Shown here piece by piece: positions 11,876 to 23,377 of a stretch of 64,000 nt of DNA; positions within the stretch are counted from its first letter, which is position 1, and every line of letters begins with the position of its first letter. The notes under the pieces are model-generated. The model was not told the DNA's origin and ran no database searches. It saw only the letters and a list, made by a program, of their open reading frames with translations. The stretch covers positions 8,532,001 to 8,596,000 of the forward strand of contig OX387608.1 of assembly GCA_947568835.1 (NCBI GenBank). The letters run 5' to 3'. The DNA is from Protonemura montana. Lineage: Eukaryota; Arthropoda; Insecta; Plecoptera; Nemouridae. The translations under genes were made by a program, and so were the position numbers.

Positions 11876-12481
11876 CTTTCTCAAGTTTTGTTCTACTGGC
11901 TTAGCTTACCAACAAGCTTGAGTAAAAGCCATGCTAAATTGTAAAAGAAATTTGATCATATTTCCAGAACTAAGTTTGCAAATTATTTGGTAATCTTAGG
12001 TCAAATATTTTGAGGTTCATTTAGGATTTAGGTCCTTCCTTCAAGCGCCGAATACCGAATGAAATAACAACAGACAGACCTCAGGAAGAAAAAGCATCGC
12101 ATTTAAACGATGCACTTTTAGTGCTTACCAAGTAATTGTCTTTATCTATTTCTCTCTCGGTGTAAACAAACGTTGGGTATGATCAACACCAGTCAACACC
12201 GATTTAAAGGCAACGCCAGCCACCGGCCATCACAAATCAAAGCTCGAACTCGAACAATATCTGAAGGCCATCGACGCCATTAAACTACTAACCAAACCTA
12301 AGAGCTTTGGGGTTGTTCTGTGCCGAAGTTGTGTGTGTCTCGTTGAATTTCACACCTTTGAGTTAAACTACATTTAACGTAATCTAGTCCTCAACTCATC
12401 ATAGATGTGGAACAAATTTTATAAGTAGAATTGATTCCTTCAATATCGAGGAACTTCAAATTACAATTCACCGATATCAAG
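11876..12481. promoter_or_regulatory. Divergent intergenic region between the NCOA5-like gene and bL36m
   Basis: The two start codons face away from each other across 606 bp, so this stretch must hold both 5' UTRs and probably both promoters. No TATA box or other core element could be assigned with confidence. Confidence 0.5.
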
Positions 12482-12847
12482 ATGAATTTCTTTGCAACTG
12501 CTATATTACGAGCAAGACCACTTCTACGAGCTACATCTTTGCCATTAATCGAACATTTTCTGGTACCTTTCACAAGAGGTTTTCACGGACTAATGCCCAG
12601 GACACTTCTCGACACAACCAAGAGTCTTCTAAGTCCAACGATACCACTGATTTCTTCGGTATGTGGCTTTAAAGTGAAGGGTCGTCTAAAGCGACGGTGT
12701 AAAGACTGTTACTTTGTTATGCGCAAGCAGCGTTTGTACGTGATATGCAAAGCACATCCCCGCCACAAACAGATGTCTATCAAGCCAGCTGAAAAGAATA
12801 CGTGGATACTTACTCATGCATCGCAAAGTCCGTCAAGAGCTTGGTAG
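12482..12847 (+). CDS. MRPL36: Mitochondrial large-subunit ribosomal protein bL36m
   Basis: Single uninterrupted frame of 121 aa. The ATG at 12482 ([20 protein letters not shown]) gives an N-terminus rich in Arg and hydrophobic residues without acids, typical of a mitochondrial presequence. Residues about 60-98 carry the bL36 signature: [18 protein letters not shown], then [12 protein letters not shown], supplying the zinc ligands C-x2-C-x12-C-x4-H. bL36m binds the large subunit rRNA in mitochondria. The mature domain is followed by a tail of about 22 residues, longer than in human MRPL36, which stops almost directly after HKQRQM. AATAAA overlaps the region just after the stop. It is transcribed away from the NCOA5-like gene and towards DBR1. 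Confidence 0.93.
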   Translation: MNFFATAILRARPLLRATSLPLIEHFLVPFTRGFHGLMPRTLLDTTKSLLSPTIPLISSVCGFKVKGRLKRRCKDCYFVMRKQRLYVICKAHPRHKQMSIKPAEKNTWILTHASQSPSRAW

Positions 12848-14014
12848 TAATAAAAAATAATTATGTTTTAGAGTTAAAATAGCAAGAGATTATGTTGTAA
12901 AAATAAAAGAAACTTGGTTACTTCAATGACCACACGAATTTTGATTGCCCTACAAAATATGATCCATTAGAACGTTACGTGATTTCAACATTTCTTTGCC
13001 AGTAGGACCGTCGGCTCATGAAACATAAATTCTCATCTTGTTGCTAGGGCTTCGTAAATGCAATTTTAATGAGTGTTGGGTATTTAGTCATGGCAAATGA
13101 AAATGAAAGGTAAACAGATGCAAAGAACAAACAAGATTGCAGTAACAAATCCTCAAATGTATGAATGTTTGGTGAACGAATACTTTTTCCCAGACCCCCA
13201 TTTGATAAACTCTTTTATGAGGTGGATTTTGGCCACCAAATAGCAGCTTATGTCAGCTTTCTTCTAGTGTGCATGGTTTCAAAATGACCCCCCCACACCC
13301 CCTAAGCACCCCAAAGCATCCAATATCACATACCCTTTTGTCCCCACCCTGAAACTCCCACCATTCACCCTTGGTAACATAAGAAAGCAGATTTTGGAAG
13401 TTCTGCCAGGCGATCTACTACCTAAAGTTGAATCATCAATAAATGAGCCTATAACTTGTAAGCCTATGGCTTATCAATGGTTACGGTAGCCTCATATGAT
13501 TAATAGTATATTTCGTTTTCAAAGTTTGCAACAAAAATTACTACCTTTAAAAAAATAGATTCTAGCTACTGTGCTATATTTGGTTCAAATTTAATTGCTT
13601 CAGCATATCATATTGAGATTAAATTCTTTACAGCATTCAAAATTTCTCATAAACTGGTACAGCTGTTTTGGTCAGAAGAAAGCAAAACAAATACAAAACA
13701 AACAAGTAATACCTAAAACCAATAACTCCCTTGTTAAGCTGGGCAATCCAATCAGTCTGAACGTATCTTTGGTCTGAACCATCTCTGCTGGCTACACTTG
13801 GACAATGAAAAGACTCTGCTTTACATTATCAAAATGGGTCTCTCAGAAATAGAAGTGTGATAAACGTAAATTCCAATGTGGGATTGGAAAGTAAAGAATA
13901 ATCAGAAATATTAAAAGGTATAAAATGTATTTGAATGCAATGCCTACATCCGAAATTATGATAAAGCACTAAGTGCTACGTCAGAACCGACAATAAAACT
14001 CACGTTAAAGACAA
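12848..14014. other. Intergenic region between convergent bL36m and DBR1
   Basis: AT-rich 1.17 kb holding both 3' ends. It includes a C-rich run near 13288-13316. The short open frames are not convincing and no repeat family was recognised. Confidence 0.5.
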
Positions 14015-17000
14015 TTAAAATTCGTCAGTATTAGCATAAAACTCTTGATTCCTGCGCTTGAACTTCTTTGCCAATGGAGCCTTCACCTCTGCTACCGGTT
14101 CAGTGTCACTCTCCTTCTGCACGAAACCAACAGAACTCCTTTCAATCACCTCTCTTTCTTCCACACACTTTGTCGCTTCAGTCACCCTGCTATCCTCCGA
14201 CTGCAGCCTACCACTGTCGATAACGTCTACCTCATTCACCTGGACTTCATTTTGCGGCGAAGGCAACAACAAGCCAAACAACTTCGGTTTTCCTACAGCA
14301 AGGACATTCTCTGTTCCAATGTCGTATTTTCCATCGGCACTATCCGCTTGGTTAACCGGTGACGGCAGCTTCAGACTAAGCCTCTTTGATTTCACCTCGG
14401 CAACTTTCTCCGCTCCTATGGGATCTTTTTCATCTGCTTCATCCATTGCCTGATTCACCGGCGACGGCAAAGTCATGCTAAATCTCTTCGGTGTCGTTTC
14501 GATGGACGGACTGTCCGCAGTGACGTCAGGTGATATAAAGCTCTGATAAGTCGAGTCCGGTTGATTGGTGGTTGTGTTCAGACTCATTTCTGCAAAGCCT
14601 GTGGCTAGCGACATTGGATCGTCGATGCTCAGTCGCTCGCAGAATGTCATAGTTTGCGGATTGATGCATGGTGTTACCCGCCTTCTGCCTCCGCGGCTGC
14701 GGCCAGCGCTCGGGTCGAAAGCGTCCACAGTTTGCGTGAAGTTGCATGGAACGGTCAGGTCATTGCCAAACTTCTGGCGGACAAAGTTTATGTCTGCTTC
14801 GCTCGGCGAAAACGACCTGGCAGGAAAAAACAGAGAAAGTTCAGCAATATCTTTGGTTTGGCTGTGTTTTTTTTTTTTGATATCTGAAAATTTTGCGATC
14901 CAACATGCTAGTTTAGTACGAAAATGTGATTTATTTATTGCTTCATCACCAAAAAGTCCAGTATCGAGGTTCAATAGTTAAAAAAAAAAAAAAATGTATA
15001 TATTGGCCCCTGTAGCATGTGTACTTATTTTAATTACACTGCAACAATTAAACATGATCATCCTCAGATACCAAGAGACTAAGTACCTTGCACCTCAGGT
15101 TAGATCTGCAGGATAACTATCAGTGATTGGTTTAGTTTTATTTGTTTCTCGCACAGTGGCGTCCAGTACAAATAGTATAAATTCCCCCTTGTTTTGTTGG
15201 GTTACATAAAAGATTTCTTATTTCTAAGTTACATATCATTCCTTACTTGGTATTCTTGGTAAGTTACATATCATTCCTTACATCTAACATCTTTCAGTCT
15301 TAATTTTAAACTATTTACATTTGTTGGCCATGGATTTACTATGCTATCTGGCATCTCATTCCAAAGCTTGGTTGCTGTGGATAGGAAGGAGTACTTTCCC
15401 ATGTTTGTATTGCTACCTTTGTGATATAGTTTGTATCTATGGTCCGTCCTACTTGTGTGCTTAGCCTTGGTCAGTCTTTTTGTGATATCTTCCCATGCCG
15501 TATATCCCATCACCGCCTTGTACATGTTACAGATCTTACTCCTTTCCCTGCGGTCCTCCAGTTTTACCCATCCCATTGCTTCTATCATCTCTGTTGGGCT
15601 TTCCCTTTGTCCATATCTATTCAGCACCTTTCTTGCAGCCCTTCGCTGCACCCTCTCTATTGCCCCTTTGCTATTTTGAGAGTGCGGGTCCCATGCGGAG
15701 GAGGCATATTCCAATATTGGCCTCACCATGGTCATGTATGCCTTTTCCTTTACTTTTGGGGTAGTACCCCTTAAGTTTCTCATTACAAAATTGAGACATT
15801 TTTCTCCTTTTTTAACTACATTTTTGACATGTTCCTCCCAATGGAGATTATTTGTCATGGTCACTCCAAGGTACTTGCAACTTTTTGTGTATTTTAGTTC
15901 TTCGTTATTTAGTTTGTACCGGAAGTAGCTGCAGTTGGACTCTTTTTTTGTTTGTGAACTTTATGAGCTGGCTTTTACTGTGATTTAGATTCATTTTATT
16001 GAGATATACCCTTGAGGATTACAACTGCCAACAAAAATGGCCAACACATTAGCCCTTGTGCCGATGTTATTATAAGGCTGGATGTCGGCCATTTTTGTTA
16101 GTTGTGGTAACAAATACAATTAAAAAAATACAATAAGAAACTCACTACCAAGGAAGAAAAACACGGTGACATGGAGCTAAAAATTCAACAACATATGCAT
16201 ATTTTCACTTGACACCCATGAGCCGTAGAAATGCTTTAGTTGAGAAGAGTAAGGTGTACTCACGCAACAGGCAGGTACTGGAACTGGTGGTCTACGCTTG
16301 TTAGGTGATTCGTACGAAACAGAACGCTAAGCCACTCGGCATCGTAACGCAGCTCGATAGGTCGCGACTGTTCGTGGGGCACCTCGACGATCTGCAGAGT
16401 TACACAGAGTGAGGACTATGATGCTTAAGCCATTGTTAGTTCATTTACTATGGCTTAAAACATGATGCAGTTATTGCTAATTGTGATTAACAAACGTTAG
16501 TTATACAAAAATAGACATAATAAATTTGCCTACAGTTGTGTTTCATGATGTTTTTCATTATCAGCTAAACTTAAACCTGTATGAAGGAACATTCTTTCCT
16601 ATTTTTAAGAATTCTAAAAATGAAACAAAATCGCCGAACGCCTCCCAATTTAAAATGTTGACAAGATGTGAACAAATCGATTAGTAACGCCAAAGGGAAA
16701 ATATTTATATTGACGAGTTTTTTGCACGACGGTAAAATCGATGATGCCACACGACAATAATGTCTTACCTGCAAAAACTGTCTCCTAGGCAGGCATTTAT
16801 CCAGCGCAAGGAATTTTGTTTCTTTTTCTTCCTCGCCTTCATTCTCCTATAAAGAAGCACATAATTCCATGAGGTAGACAATTTCAATTCCCACTTGGCA
16901 TCTACAGCTGTTATTAAAAACCATGCGGAGAGTAGCTGCATACACTTTCCAAGAACGACGCAAATCTCTAAATCGGGAAGGACCTTTTGGTATTTTGCAA

Positions 17001-18267
17001 ATCACTTCAAAGTTTACGTTGCTTTATGTTTTGTCAATTTGCATTTCTGCAATGAAGTTAATTCACTACAGTTACAAGTCGACCCTATGAGAGTTTGTGC
17101 TTTCCTTGAATGTCGAAGGACGAAAGTTCTCAAACTCACCGCTTGATGCGTGACAAGAGCTGCAAACTTGACATGGAGGTGGGCAGCAAACCAATAGGAA
17201 GGCTTCAACTGATGGAGCAGTTCTGAAGCTGGCCCGCTGCCCAAGGTGTTAGAATTGACTTCTTCCCTGGAATATGAGATACGAGTTAATTTGAGCAACT
17301 GTTGGAGCTCTATTGATCCTAGAATTACAGACAAATTATTTTTTCTTCTAAAACAAACATTAACCATTAAGTCAGTTTCCAAGACATTTTGTGGTGTTTT
17401 ATCAGTGTCATCAATTTATGCCTACGAAGCTATAATAGGTGCCAAGCTACTGGTGCCAAATAATTATTTCTATTTGACACCGTTATACCCCTCAAGAAAA
17501 TTACCGGAAGAAAGGCTTTTTTTTAATAAGTTGATTCGCATCTCCGTGATTGTAGATTCCTCTTGGCCAATCGTGTGACATAAAAATGTCAATATGTTGC
17601 TTCACCTACAAAATTACAAAAAAAAAAACCTTTAAAATTGTCTGCTTTTTATTTTGTATGGTATTGGTAGATGTTTGAGTAACTCAGCTTACCTGCTTTA
17701 ATCTGAAAACATCTACGTTTCTCAGGTGGTATACAGAACGTTTGGTGTTGTCTGTGTAAGGGGGGAGCTCAAACCGGCCACGTAGGTAGTCATGTCCCTT
17801 GAAGATTCCTGATATTCCACCAATACGAACTCCAGCAACATCCAAAACGCTGGCATTACCAAGATAATAGATATTTGGTGCAACCCATCCTCCGAATGCT
17901 AGCTCTTGTAGGTAATTAGATGCCTCGTGATTGCCTCCGATAAACAAGGTGAGAATTGGAGCTACCTTCTCACCCGAATAGTATCTGTAAAATTTAAAGA
18001 ATGACATTTATCTCCTACACTACATTTTCAAGTTACGAAGCTAAGTGTTTAGTTATTTCTAATATCTTACTTGTAAAATGTGCACATGCTAAGGTACTTT
18101 TGAGGTATTGCCATACAGTTCATATCATCCTCATTCCGTGTGGACTGGAAATCACCACAACACAACAGGAGATCAACTTTAATACGATCCCGCTGTTCAA
18201 TCATCGCAATGGAATCATAAATGTTTTCCAACTCTCCATGAGCGCACCCTTCCACGGCTATTTTCAT
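14015..18267 (-). CDS. DBR1: RNA lariat debranching enzyme, complete
   Basis: Seven exons with consistent phases: 18071-18267, 17693-17984, 17505-17605, 17140-17266, 16769-16846, 16264-16391, 14015-14816; 574 aa (human about 544). ATG at 18267 starts [17 protein letters not shown]. The metallophosphoesterase motifs appear in order: GCAHGEL (exon 1), CCGDFQ (exon 1), GGNHEA (exon 2), [12 protein letters not shown] (exon 3), [10 protein letters not shown] (exon 4). The DBR1-specific blocks [32 protein letters not shown] and [12 protein letters not shown] follow, then a long low-complexity C-terminal region with repeated LPSPVNQ and a basic [10 protein letters not shown] end. The enzyme hydrolyses 2'-5' branch bonds of excised introns in the nucleus. 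All metal-binding motifs are present, so activity is likely intact. The last intron hosts a retrotransposon fragment. Confidence 0.95.
15226..15281 (+). repeat. Short direct repeat at the 3' edge of the retrotransposon fragment
   Basis: The block AAGTTACATATCATTCCTTAC occurs twice, at about 15227 and 15258, separated by TTGGTATTCTTGGT. This may be a local duplication in the 3' tail of the element. Confidence 0.6.
15271..15960 (-). pseudogene. Non-LTR retrotransposon reverse-transcriptase C-terminal fragment
   Basis: A 197-residue open stretch encodes [44 protein letters not shown] and [14 protein letters not shown], the conserved region after the RT palm of jockey/CR1/LINE-type pol proteins, ending in a typical [12 protein letters not shown]...FK-like tail. 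Upstream (15865-15960 on the minus strand) the homology continues ([11 protein letters not shown], earlier a KFTNKK-like block) but needs a frameshift. The 5' part is missing. It sits in the DBR1 intron 14817-16263 in the same orientation as DBR1. Confidence 0.85.
16021..16105. repeat. Fold-back element (short hairpin repeat)
   Basis: Arms 16021-16042 and 16087-16105 are reverse complements (ACAACT...AACAAAAATGGCC) except for a 3-nt insertion GCC in the left arm. The 44-nt loop is unremarkable. It lies in the last DBR1 intron beside the retrotransposon fragment. It is probably a miniature element; target duplications were not seen. Confidence 0.6.
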
Positions 18268-18694
18268 CCTCAGCGAAAAATTATTATCCTTGTTATGATA
18301 TCCAGATGACAGTCAATGTTGTTCAATGAATACTTCACAACGTTCAAGTTAAATAATACATTTGTATAAACGATCTAAATGTTAAGCCGACTATTACTTC
18401 ATTCTCAAGCATAACTGTCAAACATAACCTATCAAGTGTTCAGCGCCGCTCATTGGAAAAGACTACTTTCTATTGGTCAAAACAATTCAGACCACGTGAT
18501 TGTTTTCCACCAATGCGCCTCGAGGTCGTAAGTTGCATCGAACCACCATCGAACTCGGGTCTCTCGTTTGCCCCTGCAGGGCCTGCAACAATTTGTTCAT
18601 CCCGAATTGGCTGCTGCACGTGTGTTTTGTGGTGTTGGTATTTGGTTGCGTTTCTTTTGCGTATATTCCTTTCATACCTGTTGGCTCCGTAAAT
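18268..18694. promoter_or_regulatory. Bidirectional promoter region between DBR1 and the RSL1D1-like gene
   Basis: The two ATGs are 427 bp apart and diverge. Two palindromic CACGTG E-boxes lie at 18493-18498 and 18617-18622, nearer the ribosomal-L1-domain gene. CACGTG is the Myc/Max site class often found before ribosome-biogenesis genes; use here is inferred. The region is more GC-rich than the surrounding DNA (18480-18690). Confidence 0.55.
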
Positions 18695-21600
18695 ATGGGA
18701 ATAAGCGATAGAAAAAAAGCAATTGTGAAGAAAGCACCTCAACCAGTCGTGGAACCTGAAATGAGTACCGACGGACCTTCCAGCACTAAGATTTCAGTGG
18801 GACGAGAAGAGGTACGTGAACTCATAACCCCAAAATCAATTTGGTAAAATACCTGAAACCAACATTTATAATCAAGACACTTCAAACTACACTTATTTAC
18901 TGAAAAAAATCATATTCTAATCATTTTAAACACTACCTACGACTTCCTACCATATAAGTAGAACCCTTCTCCAGTGATCTCATGGACATGCACCAGACAT
19001 GGAGGGTGGACAGCCTTCCTTGCATTTAAAATCTTCAACACGTCTTGAATATTTGGTAACCAAGAAACCTTTTTTGTAAGCTTCAGAAATCTGGATTTTT
19101 AAAAGAGCATAGGTTATTTTTAAGTCGATATTTGAAGTCTTGTTTATCTGAATGGAGTGTTCTTAATAACTAACCGTCCATTACGTAGACACTTGACAAA
19201 ACCCCCAAGCCACTTTTATTGTATGGAGCGATACTTTTAGATACTTATCTCTCAGTATTTACCTTATACTATTGATTCTTGTACTGTACTCCCGAATGTC
19301 TAAACGTTTTTTCCTTGCAAAACTAGATCATCAAGGGCATTGCTGCCCTTAAAGAAGCTGTTCCATGGCCAGCAGAAAAACAGATAATGCCTCCGTATAC
19401 CGACGAATCTGCAACATTATATCTGCAGTTTCAAACCCAAAAAGCAAACGGTCCAACCGGGAGAGGTTTCTTAGGAAAAGTGTTAGTATTTTCTAATTCC
19501 AGCTGAAAGCAAGAACAATTACAATTTGGTTGTAACTCCCTGGCCAGATTATGTGTTCTCTGCCAGTGTCTTAGTTTAAATAAAAAGAAAATCAATATTA
19601 CATGTGAAATTTCTAGTTAATCCTAGTCCAATATATATATATATATATATATATTTTATCACATACATTATATTAATATAATATATATGTATATATGTAT
19701 ATATATATACATATATATACACAAAAACTACGCATTGTAAAACTGGCCCCTACAATATATTTTAAAGTAAAATAGTACATGTTACCTTTACTAAGCCCCA
19801 CTAACCTGATGTTCATTTTTCAGAGTCCTTCCCCATTGCTTAAGCACAAAGCGGAGCTTATGTGTGGTCGCCAGGGGCATGGACGACGAGGAAAAGAGTA
19901 CCGAAATGATAACCCTGCTCAGGGGGCTGGGTGTTGTCGGCGAAATAAAGGTACCTAGACTACACCGTTAAAATGTTAAGTTTCACAGTGCTAGGCACTA
20001 AAAAAATATTTCCAGTCTGGCACATCAACCATTGATCGGATACAATTTTTTGGGAAGAAGTGTTCCCATGCTGGGGGGGGGGGGGGGGGGGGGGCTGGAT
20101 TACAGAAATAATTTCATTCTCTCTTTGGAAAATGCTCATGCACTGCCCCTACTTGGCATTCAGAACCTGGTTTAATTCAGTTCTTAAGCTAGGGTTTCAC
20201 GAACGCTATTTGAGTTGCGTTGTAAGCTGAGCGTAGCAAAAGTTTGGGATGAAAAATTGTAAAGCCGTTCCTTAGTATAGATGAAAGCATAAACAACGGA
20301 ATTCACAAAAATTAAGTCAGAAATATGTGATTGGAAACGTGAATGAGGAACAAAAACACATACGGGCTCGAAAACATCACATCTACTTATTTTTATGTAT
20401 TTCACATCTTTGCAAAGTTCGGTGAAAAATATCAAACACTTTCGGCGGTACAACTTCAAAACGGTTGTACACAAACTGAAAATGTTTGTACATTTTGAAC
20501 ATTTTTAAAACTATTCAGACCGATTTTGTTGAAAAACACAGGGGGTCGTAAATTGTGTTAAAATGTGCTCTGCAAAAAATTTTCAAATGGAAGCAGGTGT
20601 TTGGCCGCTAGAGCGTGAACAAAAACCTGAACAAACAAAAAAGTACGAGCAATTTTTTTTCTGTGGTAAGTGAAATTGAAGATTTTGCTCCGCTAGCTTT
20701 GCTCATCAACTAGGGCTGCGCAGTTGGGTAACTTGGCATTTCTGGGCCCCAGGGCGGCTGTCCCGTCTGCCTCGGCGATAGATACGCCACTGGTGCTACG
20801 TAGACGTGTCTCAAAAACAAAATATCTTGGTTAAATAAATGCTGCTTGTGCAAATAATTGATGGTAAACAGGGCACTCTATAAATTTTAATAAATGGATC
20901 ATTTTTGTGTAAAAACGCTTGAAAGCATAACCTTCGGACTTGGGATAAGCTCAGAATTTTGAAGGCTTGTAGAAGCAATTGTAAGACTGATTAGTTACCG
21001 GCCGGGTTTAACTCATTCACTTATAATCATCTGCAGCTTTCCGTCGCGCACTTTTGACACTTTTTCATCATAATAAGTTAGAAAAGAATTTGAAACTAAA
21101 TCGAAAAGTACCATACAATACTTATATTATGATTAAATTCTTTCAAAATACTGCTGTTCAACTTTAACTAGCCGACCTACAATGTTGAGTACTGCACTAC
21201 TGGTTATTGCACAGCCTTGCGACCAGGGTGTCACGTGAGGCCGTTTTAACCTATCGGTTTCTCCGCAGACGATGCCATTGTCGGAGCTGCAAGCCGCACT
21301 GCGCGGTCAAGAGACGGATACGCTGGACTCGTTTGCACGGCGGTATGACACACATCTTGGCGAGTCGTACGCCAGGCAAAAGATTGGAAGAAAGATGGCG
21401 CCATTCATGGACCAGTTCAGCAAATCCTTCAACTGGTTCGACTTCGGTTTGATGAAAACCCCGAAACGGTTCGGCGAGGAAACGTTGGGCAAGGCCGACC
21501 TATTTGTCAGCCCTTCGTGCGAGGGTTACGTTGTGAAGGTGTGTACACACTATTACCTCTGGAGATGAGTAATGAACTGTGATTAACATTTTGCCTATAT

Positions 21601-23377
21601 TTTTTTAAAGTAACCCTATCGCTGTTACTTTTTTTAATTTTTTTTTTGTGAACTACAGCTATTGTATTTGTGGTGTTTAACGACGCACTGTTAAAGACCA
21701 CAAATTCAATAGTCGTAGTTCACAAAAAAAAAACATAAAAAAAAAATCAACTAATTGAGTAAGACTAAATTGTAAAATTGGTTTGATATAATTTTTTTAT
21801 ATTATTGAGCAGAACTATCAAGTAAACTAGTGGGATATATACTTCCCACTGACACTCTGTCTTTAAAAATATATATCCCAATAACGTTGCTCAGCGATTT
21901 GAATTTAGGAAAACTTTCGCGGTTTACTTGCTATTTTCTTTTAAGTTCCGTTACTCCTTTTAACCTTCCTCTTCCCCACAATCTGCCCTATTGTGTTTTT
22001 TGAATAATTATTTAGAATTGAGATCATATTGGTAAATGAGCTAGCACTGCCACCTGTACCAAGCCTGCTTGCGTGCTTTCAACAGGTTGGACACACCGGC
22101 TTCACAGATGACCAGCTCGTCGATAACATCCAGGCCGCACTGGGCAAGATAGACTTTTGGTCGTCACTCTTCCCCGGGGGACTGAAGCACTTCAAAGCCG
22201 TGCATCTAAAGACGGGAATCACCGACGGCGTACCGATCTTTATCAACACTGGGGAAATCATGGTGAGCTCGGAATTTGTTCATTGCTGATGCTTTTTAGA
22301 CTCATGTCTACTTGACTACTTATGTGGACTACTTGTGTGATTATGCTAGTAACATTTTCGACTGGTCAGCACAGGGGTGGGTTTGAAACTTGCTTAAGTA
22401 ATGCTCTGAACTGGATTTGCACCAGCTCCGAGCGAGAGCTTTCTTACCTGAATGTGTGATCGCTTAGTGACAGTGCATTAACTTGTTTTCCAATTGCATC
22501 GTCAGAACTCTCAGACCAAGAAAAGTGCACGGGTAGTGACCCAAGAATGAGCGATTCGCCAGTTGTACATGCATATCGTTACATGCGATACATGCGAATC
22601 TCTTTAAGCTGAAAGATGTCACAGGACCCATTGTCAAAACAGTGCGTCGTTTAGCCCCACTAATCAATCGAGTAGTATGAACTTTTTTTTCACCAACCCT
22701 ATCCCAGTGGAGAACAAATCTTACAAATAAAAAGCAGGTGGTAATCGGCAATTTCTTGGTCTTTGTCCACAGGATGAGCCTCCCAGAAAGGTTCGAGATG
22801 AAGATCAGAAGGTTTGTAGTGCCATGCATGCAGATTTAATAGATGAATATGGAAATACTTCTTGTTCTGTCTCTTCCAGACCTTAGCAGTCCGGTGTAGT
22901 TAACTAGATGGATAAACTAGACCCGACTAGATAGATAAAGCAAATGAAATTAATTTCCAAAAAAGGAAATCAATAGTAAGGTGTAGCTGATGGAGTTTCT
23001 CCTTCCAACTTCTAGTTTTTTAGAGTGTGTCTCATAAACATTAAAATGAAGTTGTTACTTGAAAGTACTCACTATTTTTGGTGTGTATTGTGATTTATGA
23101 GAGCGATAAAAAAGAATAATATATAATAAATTGTTTATTTAGCGCATGCCATAGGAAGTCAATACAATACAAAACACTCAAAAAATCTTTACTTAATTTT
23201 GTTTTGTATCTTGATACTTTTACATTGTTGACACTGGGATTCTAAGATCAAGTTTGTTTGTAGGATGTTCCGGCCACCAACGCTGCAGTACCCAAAAAAG
23301 GGAACAGGAAGCGCAAGCCCAGGAACAAGTCGAGTCAAGAACCGTTTGAGAAGAAGCTACACTTGATGGATCTGTGA
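18695..23377 (+). CDS. Ribosomal L1 domain-containing protein (RSL1D1-like, nucleolar)
   Basis: Seven exons join in frame: 18695-18811, 19327-19481, 19824-19950, 21269-21538, 22086-22262, 22773-22811, 23264-23377; 332 aa. The ATG at 18695 begins MGISDRKKAIVKKAPQPVVE; an in-frame ATG at 18500 would add a hydrophobic 65-residue stretch and is less likely. Exon 3 carries VLPHCLSTKRSLCVVARGMD, like the 'LPHS' strand of eukaryotic L1-domain proteins. Exon 4 has LSELQAALRG, a helical region and ADLFVSPSCEGYVVK. Exon 5 has VGHTGFTDDQLVDNIQAAL and FKAVHLKTGITDGVPIF, matching the 'IGH.GM....I.ENI' and 'LK...S.ALPIY' blocks of RSL1D1 proteins. The last exon is a basic KKGNRKRKPRNK tail, suited to nucleolar RNA binding. 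The donor after exon 2 (GT|GTTAGT) is chosen to keep the L1 frame and is the least certain junction. Confidence 0.8.
19628..19722. repeat. (TA)n / (ATATAC)n microsatellite
   Basis: Almost uninterrupted AT dinucleotides with some ATGTAT and ACATAT units, in intron 2 of the RSL1D1-like gene. Confidence 0.9.
20072..20094. repeat. Poly-G tract
   Basis: A run of more than 20 G after CATGCT, in intron 3 of the RSL1D1-like gene. A similar run is at 44284-44305 and a C run at 52396-52409. Lengths of such runs are unreliable in assemblies. Confidence 0.8.
20705..20795. mobile_element. Probable transposon terminus
   Basis: The stretch ending GCGATAGATACGCCACTG reads on the other strand as CAGTGGCGTATCTATCGCC, a terminus wording common in hAT-type elements, and is followed inward by GC-rich sequence unlike its flanks. 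No partner terminus or target duplication was found in this intron. Confidence 0.3.
21648..21732. repeat. Fold-back element with A/T tails
   Basis: Arms of about 28 bp (TGTGAACTAC...ATTTGTGGT on the left; ACCACAAATT...GTAGTTCACA on the right) are reverse complements with about three mismatches, bounded by poly-T and poly-A. The loop holds GTTTAACGACGCACTGTT, the reverse complement of the family A SINE tail. It lies in intron 4 of the RSL1D1-like gene. Confidence 0.65.
22625..22672 (+). repeat. SINE-like tail fragment, family A
   Basis: GTCAAAACAGTGCGTCGTTT followed by AGCCCCACTAATCAATCGAG; same wording as the copies at 1790 and 10388. Located in intron 5 of the RSL1D1-like gene. Confidence 0.5.

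Noticed and set aside
14058..14981. Plus-strand open frames over the DBR1 last exon
   Set aside because: Shadows of the minus-strand DBR1 coding exon; no motifs of their own and no supporting splice sites.
18500..18694. 65-residue N-terminal extension of the RSL1D1-like protein
   Set aside because: It is in frame, but hydrophobic and cysteine-rich, unlike a nucleolar protein; it overlaps the E-box-containing promoter region. ATG 18695 is preferred.
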